Assembly (NCBI GenBank): GCA_963812415.1
Contig: CAWEVH010000024.1
Location: 1 to 64,000 of the forward strand
Direction of reading: 5' to 3'
Length of the DNA: 64,000 bases
DNA from: JACVRW01 sp963812415
Lineage (GTDB): Bacteria > Actinomycetota > Thermoleophilia > Solirubrobacterales > Thermoleophilaceae
The stretch's first letter is position 1. Every line of letters begins with the position of its first letter. Positions 35,110 through 42,817 of the stretch are shown here, piece after piece. Both the position numbers and the translations under genes were made by a program. Under the pieces are notes generated by a model. The model ran no database searches. It worked only from the letters and a program-made list of their open reading frames with translations, and was not told where the DNA came from.

Positions 35110-36003
35110 CCCAGGACGACCGAGCGGATCCTCGCCGGACTGGCCAGTCGATCGCATGGCATTGTCACGCGGCAGGAGCTCCTGCGGGCTGGGCTCACTC
35201 GCAACAAGGTCGACCATCGCGTGGGCAGCGGCCTCCTGATTGTCCAGCACCGCGGCGTCTACCGCGTGGGGCACCGCGCACCGAGTGTCGAGGCGCGCTA
35301 CCTGGCCGCGGTCAAGGCCTGCGGGGAGGGAGCGCTCCTCGGAGCCCTCGCCGGCAGCTGGCTATGGAGGCTCGTGCGCGGCCTCGCGCCGCCCGCGGAG
35401 GTGATCTCGCTGAGGGAGCGGCGGCCGCGAGGCGTGAGGGTGCAGCGCCGCCGGCGCATCGATCGGCGTGACCGGACGGTTCACCGAGGGATCCCACTGC
35501 TCACCGTGCCAGCCTCGCTGGTGGCGCTCGCATCGCTGCTGCCGGTCGACGGGCTGGCGCGCGCGGTGCACGAGGCCGACGTGCGCTACGACATCACGGC
35601 GGCTCACATCGAGGCGGCGCTCGAGCGGCACCCGGCGGCGCGCAGGCGCAGGACCCTGCTCGCGCTCGCGCGTGGCGACGAGCCCGTCCTGTTGAGCCGC
35701 CTCGAGCGGCTCTTCCTCGCTCTACTGGCCGAGCACGGGCTCCCGCTTCCCGTCACCAACAGGCCGCACGGCGCGAGCTACGTGGACTGCCGCTGGCCCG
35801 ACCATCGGCTCACGGTGGAACTCGATTCGTTCCGCTTTCACCGTAGCCGGCACTCGTGGGAGAAGGATCGCCAACGAGAGCGCGACGCCCGCTCCCGCGG
35901 CGACGAGTTCAGGCGCTACACCTGGCAGGACGTGGTCGAGGTGCCGGAGCCCACCGTCGCCGAAATGCGAACGCTTCTCGCTGACCGGGCGCGCCCGCTG
36001 TAA
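35098..36003 (+). CDS. AbiEi antitoxin-like N-terminus fused to a DUF559/Vsr-like nuclease domain
   Basis: 301 residues. The N-terminal third has the winged-helix AbiEi pattern (RTTERILAGLASRSHGIVTR, ELLRAGLTRNKVDHRV, GVYRVGH); the central part is AbiEi C-terminal-like (RGIPLLTVPASLVALASLLP, GLARAVHEADVR). The C-terminal part (about 205-290) is a Vsr-like DUF559 fold with SYVDCRWPDHRLTVELDSFRFH, giving the D...ExD core of PD-(D/E)xK nucleases, and ending EFRRYTWQDVVE. No AbiEii nucleotidyltransferase toxin gene is next to it, so it is not a complete type IV toxin-antitoxin pair. Solitary genes of this build are common in soil actinobacteria; function unknown. It is tail-to-tail with the M28-like gene, 13 bases apart. 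Confidence 0.8.
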   Translation: MAGQPRTTERILAGLASRSHGIVTRQELLRAGLTRNKVDHRVGSGLLIVQHRGVYRVGHRAPSVEARYLAAVKACGEGALLGALAGSWLWRLVRGLAPPAEVISLRERRPRGVRVQRRRRIDRRDRTVHRGIPLLTVPASLVALASLLPVDGLARAVHEADVRYDITAAHIEAALERHPAARRRRTLLALARGDEPVLLSRLERLFLALLAEHGLPLPVTNRPHGASYVDCRWPDHRLTVELDSFRFHRSRHSWEKDRQRERDARSRGDEFRRYTWQDVVEVPEPTVAEMRTLLADRARPL

Positions 36004-36016
36004 CTCGCCGATTCAC

Positions 36017-37798
36017 CTAGCGCCCCAGCGCGGACTTCGTCCCTCCGAGGGAGCCCGGGCCCGCGTACGCGCCGGGCCCGTACACCGACGGCCGCTCGCC
36101 CGACGGCGCGGCGGGCTCCTCGCCCGGCGCCCGCCAGGCGATCTCGAAAGCGCCGCAGGCCGCGCCCATCAGCAGGCAGGCGAGCAGCGAGGTCGGCAGG
36201 CCCACGCTGTGGCCGGTGACCAGCATGAACAGGTACCAGGCGCCGGACAGCGGGTCGAGCCTCAGGGCGAACAGGTAATAGACCGTCACGAACAGCAGCG
36301 GCAGCAGGCCGAGCCCGATCAGGATCATCCGGACCCGGCGCCTTGGCAGGGGGCGGATGAGACACGCGAGCAGCCAGAGATGGGCCGCCGGCACCGCGAG
36401 CAGCCCGGCGTACGGGTTCAGGAGCCAGAGCAGCAGCGAGCCGGCGCTCACGGCGAGCGCCACGGCCACACCGGCGCCGGGCTGGTCGGGCGTGGTGAGC
36501 GACGGGTCCGGGCGCGCGGCGAGCCAGCGGGCCAGGAGCAACGCCAGCACCATCGTCACGGCCACGCCGCCCAGCACGGCGAGCGCCGGTCCGTCGAGCG
36601 GCAGCACGTCCGGCGGCACCGGCGCCGGCGGCGGCGCGGGCGTGGCGCCCGCGAGCGCGAGCACCTCCGCCATCGCGAGCCCGGCGAGGAAGGGCGCCGT
36701 CCAGCCGCCCACCCAGCGCAGCCAGGGCAGGACCTCGATGCGCCGGCGCCGCGCGCGCGCGAACGCGTCGACGGACGCCACCAGCGCGGGCAGGAGCAGG
36801 CTGCCGGCCAGCAGCGCCAGCACCCAGCCCGGCATCAACTGGTTGAAGGCGAGCACGTAGGACTCCGGGCCGTGCTCCGGCCGGCGCCCCTGGTCGACCG
36901 CCGTGACCGTTCGCAGCGTGGCCCGGCCGAGCGCGCCCAGCTGCACCTCGTCGATCTCCTCGACCGGACCGTCGCCGGGAGCCGGCAGCTCGCCGCTGCC
37001 GGAGATCCGCACGGCGTCGTAGCCCTCCGCCACGAGCACGCCCTGGGCTCCGATACCGATCGGGAACGAGAGCCGCGCGAGCTGGCCGACGGCCCCGCTG
37101 CCGCCGGCGGAGCGCTCGAGCTCCTGCCGGATCGAGTCGGCGGCCGTGCGCTGGAGCCCGATGCTGGTGCGGCGCGAGCTGTTCGACCAGGTCTGGAGCA
37201 GCGGTCCGCGACTCGTGCCGGCCCCGAGGTCCGACATCACGAGCACCGCGTCGACGAGGCTCGGGTCGCCCAGCTCGTCGACGAGCTCGCTCGCTCCCAC
37301 CTCGCCGAGATTGGAGCCGTCGATCGACGCGAGCACCAGCGTCTTGTTGGAGGGCCGCCCCTGGAACACGCGCGCGAGCTCGAGCAGCGCGGCGGTCGCC
37401 GACGCGCTGCCGGGCGCGTCGGGCACAGTGGCCGCGTCACGACCGGCGACGACGGCCACCTGGCGCCGCGAGGCGCCCGCGCGGCGGGCGATCACGTTCA
37501 CGAGCCGGCGCCCGGCGTGGGTGAAGCGCTGAGGCTCGTCGACCACGAAGCCGCGAGCGGCGAAGGTGTCGGCCACGAAGCGGGCCGTCGCCGCGTCGCC
37601 GCGGCCGCCGGCGCGCCGGTCGGGCTGCTCGGTCGCGATCCGCGCGGCGAGCTCGGCGGCCTGGACGCCGTCGAAGAGGACGTCGGCGGCCAGACCCTGC
37701 GGCAGCGGGCGCGGACGCGACTGGAACGAGAACATCGTCAGCAGCACGGCCAGGAGCGCAGGGATGAACGCCGCTCTGTACACACGCGGCTCGATCAT
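36017..37798 (-). CDS. Membrane protein with a degenerate M28 peptidase domain
   Basis: 593 residues. A signal-anchor (AAFIPALLAVLLTMFSF), an extracytoplasmic M28-like domain (residues 45-300), and six or seven C-terminal helices. The peptidase fold is visible in ATARFVADTFAARGFVVDEP, RRLVNVIARRAG and SASATAALLELARVF, but the metal ligands are mostly gone: the usual AHYD is AGRDA, the NDNASG aspartate is replaced in GSASATA, and the catalytic EE position reads DGSNLGEVGAS. It is therefore probably an inactive, binding-only domain. It is divergent from the response regulator with only 25 bases between the start codons, so a joint role in envelope sensing is possible. Confidence 0.75.
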   Translation of the reverse strand: MIEPRVYRAAFIPALLAVLLTMFSFQSRPRPLPQGLAADVLFDGVQAAELAARIATEQPDRRAGGRGDAATARFVADTFAARGFVVDEPQRFTHAGRRLVNVIARRAGASRRQVAVVAGRDAATVPDAPGSASATAALLELARVFQGRPSNKTLVLASIDGSNLGEVGASELVDELGDPSLVDAVLVMSDLGAGTSRGPLLQTWSNSSRRTSIGLQRTAADSIRQELERSAGGSGAVGQLARLSFPIGIGAQGVLVAEGYDAVRISGSGELPAPGDGPVEEIDEVQLGALGRATLRTVTAVDQGRRPEHGPESYVLAFNQLMPGWVLALLAGSLLLPALVASVDAFARARRRRIEVLPWLRWVGGWTAPFLAGLAMAEVLALAGATPAPPPAPVPPDVLPLDGPALAVLGGVAVTMVLALLLARWLAARPDPSLTTPDQPGAGVAVALAVSAGSLLLWLLNPYAGLLAVPAAHLWLLACLIRPLPRRRVRMILIGLGLLPLLFVTVYYLFALRLDPLSGAWYLFMLVTGHSVGLPTSLLACLLMGAACGAFEIAWRAPGEEPAAPSGERPSVYGPGAYAGPGSLGGTKSALGR

Positions 37799-37806
37799 TC
37801 GGCCTC

Positions 37807-37816
37807 AACCTACAAT
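37807..37816. promoter_or_regulatory. Overlapping divergent -10 boxes
   Basis: TACAAT (plus, 37811-37816) lies 7 bases before the response-regulator GTG 37824. TAGGTT (minus, 37812-37807) lies 8 bases before the M28-like ATG 37798. They share two base pairs, so both promoters cannot be occupied at once. Confidence 0.5.
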
Positions 37817-37823
37817 TCCGAAG

Positions 37824-38525
37824 GTGGCGGCTACGGCACCCCGCATCCTTCTGGTCGACGACGAGGACTCAATCCAGAAGCTGCTCACCTATCCACTGCG
37901 CAAGGAGGGCTACGACGTCGTTCCCGCGCTCGACGGCCACGAGGCGCTCGAGCGGCTCGAGGACGACAGCTTCGACCTCGTGGTGCTCGACGTGATGCTG
38001 CCGCGCATGGACGGCTTCGACATCTGCCGGGCGATCCGGCAGCGCAGCACCGTCCCGATCATCATGCTCACCGCCAAGACCGAGGAGTTCGACAGGGTTC
38101 TCGGCCTCGAGCTCGGCGCCGACGACTACATCACGAAGCCTTTCTCGGTGCGCGAGTTCCGCAGTCGCGTCAAGGCCGTGCTGCGCCGGGCCGCGCTGGC
38201 GCCGCCGGAGGAGCAGTTCGAGGAGCCGATCGACGAGGGCGACCTGCGGATCGACTTCGAGAAGCGCACCGTCGAGGTCCGCGGCGAGGCGGTGAGGCTC
38301 ACCTACGTCGAGTTCGAGATCCTCGCCGCGCTGGCGCGGTCGCCCGGGCGGGTGCTGTCCCGGACGATGCTGCTCGAGCGCGTCTGGGGCGACTCCTCCT
38401 ACCGCGATCCCCGCACCATCGACGTGCACATTCGCCACCTGCGCGAGAAGCTCGAATCCGAGCCGAAGACGCCCGAGCTGATCCTCACCGTGCGCGGGGT
38501 CGGCTACCGGTTCCGCGACCGATGA
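37824..38525 (+). CDS. OmpR/PhoB-family response regulator (MprA-like)
   Basis: 233 residues. Receiver domain with acidic pocket LLVDDEDS, phosphorylation site Asp56 in LVVLDVMLPRMDGF, MLTAKTEE and the switch lysine in DDYITKPFS; C-terminal winged helix with VRLTYVEFEILAALARSPG and RTIDVHIRHLREKLE. GTG 37824 is preferred because TACAAT stands 7 bases ahead; the frame is open further upstream but has no homology. The stop overlaps the kinase ATG (ATGA). Confidence 0.93.
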   Translation: MAATAPRILLVDDEDSIQKLLTYPLRKEGYDVVPALDGHEALERLEDDSFDLVVLDVMLPRMDGFDICRAIRQRSTVPIIMLTAKTEEFDRVLGLELGADDYITKPFSVREFRSRVKAVLRRAALAPPEEQFEEPIDEGDLRIDFEKRTVEVRGEAVRLTYVEFEILAALARSPGRVLSRTMLLERVWGDSSYRDPRTIDVHIRHLREKLESEPKTPELILTVRGVGYRFRDR

Positions 38526-39955
38526 TCCCGCTGCGGTCGCTGCGCAACAAGGTCGCGCTGCTCTTCTTCCTGATCACCGCCGCGGCCTTCGGGGCCATCT
38601 ACTTCATCGTGGTCCCCCAGCTCGAGCAGAACCTGAAGGAGCGCCGCCTGGCGAGCCTCGAGGCCGAGGCGAAGGCGTCGAAGCCGGTGCTCGAGGGGCT
38701 CGTCCTGGGCGAGGTGTCGACCAAGCAGCTCGAGCGACGCGTGCGCGCGGTGGCCGACAGCACCGACGCCCGGCTGACCTTCCTCGGATGGGAGGAGCTG
38801 CCGGACGGGCCCCAGACCGGCCTGCTCAACCTCAGCTTCTACGCGGTCTTCGACTCGCGCGAGGAGCGCGCCTTCCCGCGCAACGACGCGCTCACCCGGC
38901 GCGCGCTCCGCACCAGGCGCCAGCAGCGCGCCTTCCAGACCTTCAAGGGCCAGGAGATCGGCATGGTCGTGCAGCCGCTGCTGCGTGAGGGCGTGCCCGA
39001 GGCCGCCGTGATCTACTCGCTCGATCTCGAGGAGGTGGCCGCCACCGTCGAGTTCGTACGCGACCGCGTGCTGCTCGCGACCGGTGCAGCGCTCCTGATC
39101 GCGCTGTTCGGCGGCTGGCTCGTGGCGGGCCGGCTCGCCCGTCGCGTGCGTCGCGTGGAGCACGCCGCCGCCGAGGTGGCCCGCGGGCACTACGTCGACC
39201 CGCTCCCGGTGGACTCCGAGGACGAGCTCGGCCAGCTCACGCGCACGTTCAACCGAATGGGCGAGCAGCTGCGCGAGCTCGACGTCGCGCGCAAGGAGTT
39301 CATCGCCACCGCCTCGCACGAGCTGCGCACGCCGATCTTCTCGCTCGGCGGCTTCGTGGAGCTGCTCCAGGACGAGGACCTCGACGAGGAGACACGTCGC
39401 GAGTTCCTCGACACGATGGCCGAGCAGGTGGCCCGGCTCCAGAAGCTGTCGGTCGACCTGCTCGACCTGTCGCGCCTCGACGCCGGGTCGGTCGAGCTCC
39501 AGACCGAGCCCGTCGACCTCTCAGAGCTGGCGCGCTCTATCGTCGGCGAGTTTCGCCCCGCGCTCGCCGAGCACCACACGGAGCTCGCCGTCGACGTGCC
39601 CGAGACCGGTCCGGAGGCGCGCTGCGACCGCGAGCGGGTCGCTCAGATCATGCGTATCCTGCTCGACAATGCCCTTCGCCACACGCCGGAGGGCACGGAC
39701 GTCACCGTGAGGGCACACCGCGACAACGGGGCCGCCGGCGTCACGGTGGCCGACACCGGCCCGGGGCTCCCCGCGAGCGCCGGCGGGAAGGTCTTCGAGC
39801 GCTTCTACACCGGCGACGCGGCGCGCGGAGCGGGCCTCGGGCTCGCCATCGCGCGCGAGCTGGCCGAGCGCATGGACGGCCGGCTGACGCTGCGCTCGGC
39901 CCCGGGCAACACGCGCTTCACGCTCGAGCTGCCCGCGAACGGGCCACGCGAATGA
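38522..39955 (+). CDS. Sensor histidine kinase (MprB-like)
   Basis: 477 residues. Two helices (ALLFFLITAAAFGAIYFIVV and LLATGAALLIALFGGWLVAG) enclose an extracytoplasmic sensor of about 150 residues with a pattern of charged helices; HAMP follows, then HisKA with the phospho-His in ATASHELRTPIFSLGGF and HATPase_c with LLDNALRHTPEG (N box), VADTGPGLP (G1) and GAGLGLAIARELAE (G2). It overlaps the regulator upstream and, by four bases (ATGA), the HtrA gene downstream. The trio resembles mycobacterial MprA-MprB-PepD, which senses envelope stress. Confidence 0.93.
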   Translation: MIPLRSLRNKVALLFFLITAAAFGAIYFIVVPQLEQNLKERRLASLEAEAKASKPVLEGLVLGEVSTKQLERRVRAVADSTDARLTFLGWEELPDGPQTGLLNLSFYAVFDSREERAFPRNDALTRRALRTRRQQRAFQTFKGQEIGMVVQPLLREGVPEAAVIYSLDLEEVAATVEFVRDRVLLATGAALLIALFGGWLVAGRLARRVRRVEHAAAEVARGHYVDPLPVDSEDELGQLTRTFNRMGEQLRELDVARKEFIATASHELRTPIFSLGGFVELLQDEDLDEETRREFLDTMAEQVARLQKLSVDLLDLSRLDAGSVELQTEPVDLSELARSIVGEFRPALAEHHTELAVDVPETGPEARCDRERVAQIMRILLDNALRHTPEGTDVTVRAHRDNGAAGVTVADTGPGLPASAGGKVFERFYTGDAARGAGLGLAIARELAERMDGRLTLRSAPGNTRFTLELPANGPRE

Positions 39956-41118
39956 TGCGCCCCGCCGGGCCGTTCCTCGCCGCGCTCGCGGTCGCGCTCG
40001 GAGCGGCGGGCTGCGACGGCGGCGACGAGCCGTCCTCAGACACGCGGAAGGTCACGACCACGCGCGTGCAGGTGGTCGAGGGCCTCGGTCGCGACGGCGG
40101 CTTCGACCCCGGCCAGATCTACGAGCGGCTCGCGCCGGGGGTCGTCACGGTCATCTCGATCTTCGGCGACGGCGCCAGCCTGCTCCAGGAGGACGGCGAG
40201 GGCGGCCAGGGCTCCGGCTTCGTGGTGGACGCCGAGGGCTACGTGGCGACGAACGCCCACGTGGTCACCACCGAGTCCGCGTCCGGCGGCGGCGACCGCG
40301 CCGAGCAGGTGTACGTCGAGTTCGCCGACGGCAACCGCGTGCCAGCCGAGATCGTGGGTACCGACCCGAACGCCGACGTCGCGCTCCTGAAGGTCGACCC
40401 CGAGGGCCTCTCGCTCACGCCGATCCCGCTTGGCAGGTCGCGCTCGATCACGGTCGGCGAGCCGGTGGCGGCGATCGGGAGCCCGTTCGGCGAGCGCCAG
40501 TCGCTCACGATCGGGGTGATCTCCGCGATCGACCGCAACATCCAGTCCCTCACCCGCTTCGCGATCGGCAACGCGGTCCAGACCGACGCTCCGATCAACC
40601 CCGGCAACTCGGGCGGCCCGCTGCTCGACGCGCGCGGCCGCGTGCTCGGCATCAACGCCCAGATCAAGTCGGAGTCCGGCGGCGGCGAGGGCGTGGGCTT
40701 CGCGATCCCGGTGGATGCCGTCCGGCGCTCGCTGGACGAGCTTCGCGCCGACGGCTCGGTCAGCTACGGCTACCTGGGCGTGACGACCGTCGTCCTCTGG
40801 CCGCAGCTCGCGGAGCGCCTCGACCTGCCCAGGGGAGAGGGGGCCCTCGTGCAGGAGGTCGAGAGCGGCAGCCCGGCCGAGGACGCCGGAATTCGCGAGG
40901 GCAGCGACCAGGTGAGCTTCCAGGGCAACGACCTCGTCAAGGGCGGCGACGTCGTCCTGGCCGTCGACGGCCAGGCCCTCACGCGCGAGAACGACCTGGC
41001 GGACGTGATCAGCGCGCATCGCACGGGCGACGAGGTCTCGCTCGTGATCCTGCGCGACGGCAAGCGCCGGACGTTCGACATCGAGCTCGGCACCAGGCCC
41101 GCCGGCGCCGGGCCGTAA
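39952..41118 (+). CDS. HtrA-like S1C serine protease with PDZ domain, lipoprotein
   Basis: 388 residues. A lipobox LGAAGC puts the lipid on Cys21, so the protein is anchored outside the membrane. The protease domain has the catalytic triad His103 (ATNAHVV), Asp142 (NADVALL) and Ser220 (NPGNSGGPLL). A C-terminal PDZ domain (YGYLGVTTVVLWPQLAERL, ALVQEVESGSPAEDAGI, GGDVVLAVDGQAL) follows. It degrades or refolds damaged exported proteins. The ATG overlaps the kinase stop, so the protease is made with the two-component system that probably controls it. Confidence 0.93.
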   Translation: MMRPAGPFLAALAVALGAAGCDGGDEPSSDTRKVTTTRVQVVEGLGRDGGFDPGQIYERLAPGVVTVISIFGDGASLLQEDGEGGQGSGFVVDAEGYVATNAHVVTTESASGGGDRAEQVYVEFADGNRVPAEIVGTDPNADVALLKVDPEGLSLTPIPLGRSRSITVGEPVAAIGSPFGERQSLTIGVISAIDRNIQSLTRFAIGNAVQTDAPINPGNSGGPLLDARGRVLGINAQIKSESGGGEGVGFAIPVDAVRRSLDELRADGSVSYGYLGVTTVVLWPQLAERLDLPRGEGALVQEVESGSPAEDAGIREGSDQVSFQGNDLVKGGDVVLAVDGQALTRENDLADVISAHRTGDEVSLVILRDGKRRTFDIELGTRPAGAGP

Positions 41119-41158
41119 CGCACCTGTTACCGCGGGGAGGCTTTTCCGGCGACCCGGG

Positions 41159-41164
41159 TAGGGT
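41159..41164 (+). promoter_or_regulatory. Putative -10 box of the RsbW-like gene
   Basis: TAGGGT ends 6 bases before GTG 41171. Confidence 0.45.
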
Positions 41165-41170
41165 GAAAGC

Positions 41171-41560
41171 GTGGCGGAGGTGCCCCAGGCATCGGACAGT
41201 CGGGATGTGTCGCTGACCATCCCCGCACGCGCCGACTACCTCGTACTGGCGCGTCTGGCCTTGTCCGCCGTCTGCCGGCTCACACCGCTCTCTCCAGAGG
41301 AGGTCGCGGACCTGAAGCTCGCGATCACCGAGGCGGCCAACGACTTCGTGGACCAGAGCGGCGACCCCGATGACGAGGCGAGCCTCGCCTTCTCCTTCAC
41401 GCTGAGCGACGACAAGCTCGAGATGTCCCTCGACGGCCCCACCGGCCCTCCCGCGGGGACGGAGCACGAGCTCAGCCGGGCGATCATCGAGGCCACGGTC
41501 GACCAGGCGCGCTTCCTGGACGGGCAGACGCACCTCGTGAAGTACCTCAACCCCGCGTGA
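41171..41560 (+). CDS. RsbW-like anti-sigma regulatory factor / HATPase_c_2 protein
   Basis: 129 residues with the fold of the RsbW/SpoIIAB family: strand VSLTIPARADYLVLARLAL, helix, and an N box LKLAITEAANDFVDQ with the Mg2+-binding Asn. The later part, where the ATP lid should carry DxGxG, reads LEMSLDGPTGPPAG and is weak, so kinase activity is doubtful. It could bind a sigma factor or an anti-sigma antagonist; no sigma-B-type sigma factor or STAS protein is adjacent. The GTG of treT begins 18 bases after its stop, and a -10-like box lies between them, so the two may be separately transcribed. Confidence 0.75.
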   Translation: MAEVPQASDSRDVSLTIPARADYLVLARLALSAVCRLTPLSPEEVADLKLAITEAANDFVDQSGDPDDEASLAFSFTLSDDKLEMSLDGPTGPPAGTEHELSRAIIEATVDQARFLDGQTHLVKYLNPA

Positions 41561-41565
41561 GCCAC

Positions 41566-41571
41566 TAACCT
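41566..41571 (+). promoter_or_regulatory. Putative -10 box of treT
   Basis: TAACCT ends 7 bases before GTG 41579. Confidence 0.4.
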
Positions 41572-41578
41572 GCCGCGC

Positions 41579-42817
41579 GTGCTCCAGCCGGTTTCCGTAG
41601 GCCACAAGAGCCTGGCCGACTACACGCACCTGGTAGGCCGCCCGCTCGTCCAGGAGATCAGGGACCTCGCGGAGGACCTCCAGGGCCTGCGCGTGCTCCA
41701 CCTCTCGGCGACCGCCTTCGGCGGCGGCGTCGCCGAGATCCTCTACACGCTCATCCCGCTGATGAACGACGCCGGCCTGTCGGCCGAGTGGCAGGTGATG
41801 CTGGGGCGCGAGGAGTTCTACAACGCCACCAAGCGCCTCCACAACGCGCTCCAGGGCAACCCGGACTCGCTCACGGACGAGGAGTGGGAGATCTTCGCCC
41901 GCTACAACGAGATGAACGCCAAGGAGCTCTCGGACGGCTGGGACGTGATCATCGTCCACGACCCGCAGCCTGCCGCGGTGCGGCGACACGACCCGAGCAA
42001 GGCGCGAACCTGGGTCTGGCGCTGCCACATCGACCTCTCGACCCCGAACCCGGCCGCGATCGACCACCTGATCCCGTATATCAGCGAGTACGACGCCTCG
42101 GTCTGGCACCTCGAGCAGTACGTGCCGGCCAGCATGGACGGGGCCGCCCCGGGCGTGGTCATCTGCCCGCCCGCGATCGACCCGCTCTCGCCCAAGAACA
42201 TGGCCCTCTCCCCTGAGGACGCCGCGTTCGTGTGCGACCAGTTCGGGATCGACGTCGACCGGCCGCTGCTCTGCCAGGTGTCGCGCTTCGATCCCTGGAA
42301 GGACCCGATGGGCGTGATCGACGCCTACCGCAAGGTCACGGAGGAGCTGCCCGAGGTGCAGCTCGCGCTGGTCGGGTCGATGGCCACCGACGACCCCGAG
42401 GGCTGGGAGTTCTTCAACTCGACGATGGCCTACGCGGACGCCGACCCCGACATCCACATCCTCAACAACCTGAACAACGTGGGCGCCATCGAGGTGAACG
42501 CGTTCCAGTCCCAGGCCGACGTGATGATCCAGAAGTCCACGCGCGAGGGCTTCGGCCTGACGGTGAGCGAGGCGCTCTGGAAGGGGCGGCCGTTCATCGG
42601 CGGCGACGTGGGAGGGATCCCGCTGCAGGTCGCGGACGGGCAGACGGGCTTCCTCGTCTCCTCACCAGAGGAGTGCGCGGACCGCGCGCTGCGCATCCTG
42701 CGCGAGCCCGATCTGGGCAAGCGCCTCGGCCGCTCGGGCAAGGAGCACGTGCGCACCCACTTCCTCACCCCGCGACTCCTGCGAGACTGGCTCAGGCTCT
42801 TCCGGGAACACAGGTGA
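41579..42817 (+). CDS. treT: Trehalose synthase TreT (GT4)
   Basis: Makes trehalose in one step from a nucleoside-diphosphate-glucose and glucose. 412 residues of GT-B fold: VLHLSATAFGGGVAEILYTLIP at the start, the long DGWDVIIVHDPQPAAV strand, WVWRCHIDLSTPN, and the C-terminal donor half with CQVSRFDPWKDPMGVIDAY, LALVGSMATDDPEG and the EX7E-type STREGFGLTVSEALWKGRP. The wording matches the TreT family rather than generic GT4 enzymes. It is leaderless (TAACCT at -7), and the stop overlaps the GTG of the GT20 gene (GTGA). Confidence 0.9.
   Translation: MLQPVSVGHKSLADYTHLVGRPLVQEIRDLAEDLQGLRVLHLSATAFGGGVAEILYTLIPLMNDAGLSAEWQVMLGREEFYNATKRLHNALQGNPDSLTDEEWEIFARYNEMNAKELSDGWDVIIVHDPQPAAVRRHDPSKARTWVWRCHIDLSTPNPAAIDHLIPYISEYDASVWHLEQYVPASMDGAAPGVVICPPAIDPLSPKNMALSPEDAAFVCDQFGIDVDRPLLCQVSRFDPWKDPMGVIDAYRKVTEELPEVQLALVGSMATDDPEGWEFFNSTMAYADADPDIHILNNLNNVGAIEVNAFQSQADVMIQKSTREGFGLTVSEALWKGRPFIGGDVGGIPLQVADGQTGFLVSSPEECADRALRILREPDLGKRLGRSGKEHVRTHFLTPRLLRDWLRLFREHR

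Noticed and set aside
36209..39955. 1,248-codon plus-strand open frame
   Set aside because: Its first half is antisense to the M28-like gene and low in complexity; only the part from 38522 is real, the histidine kinase.
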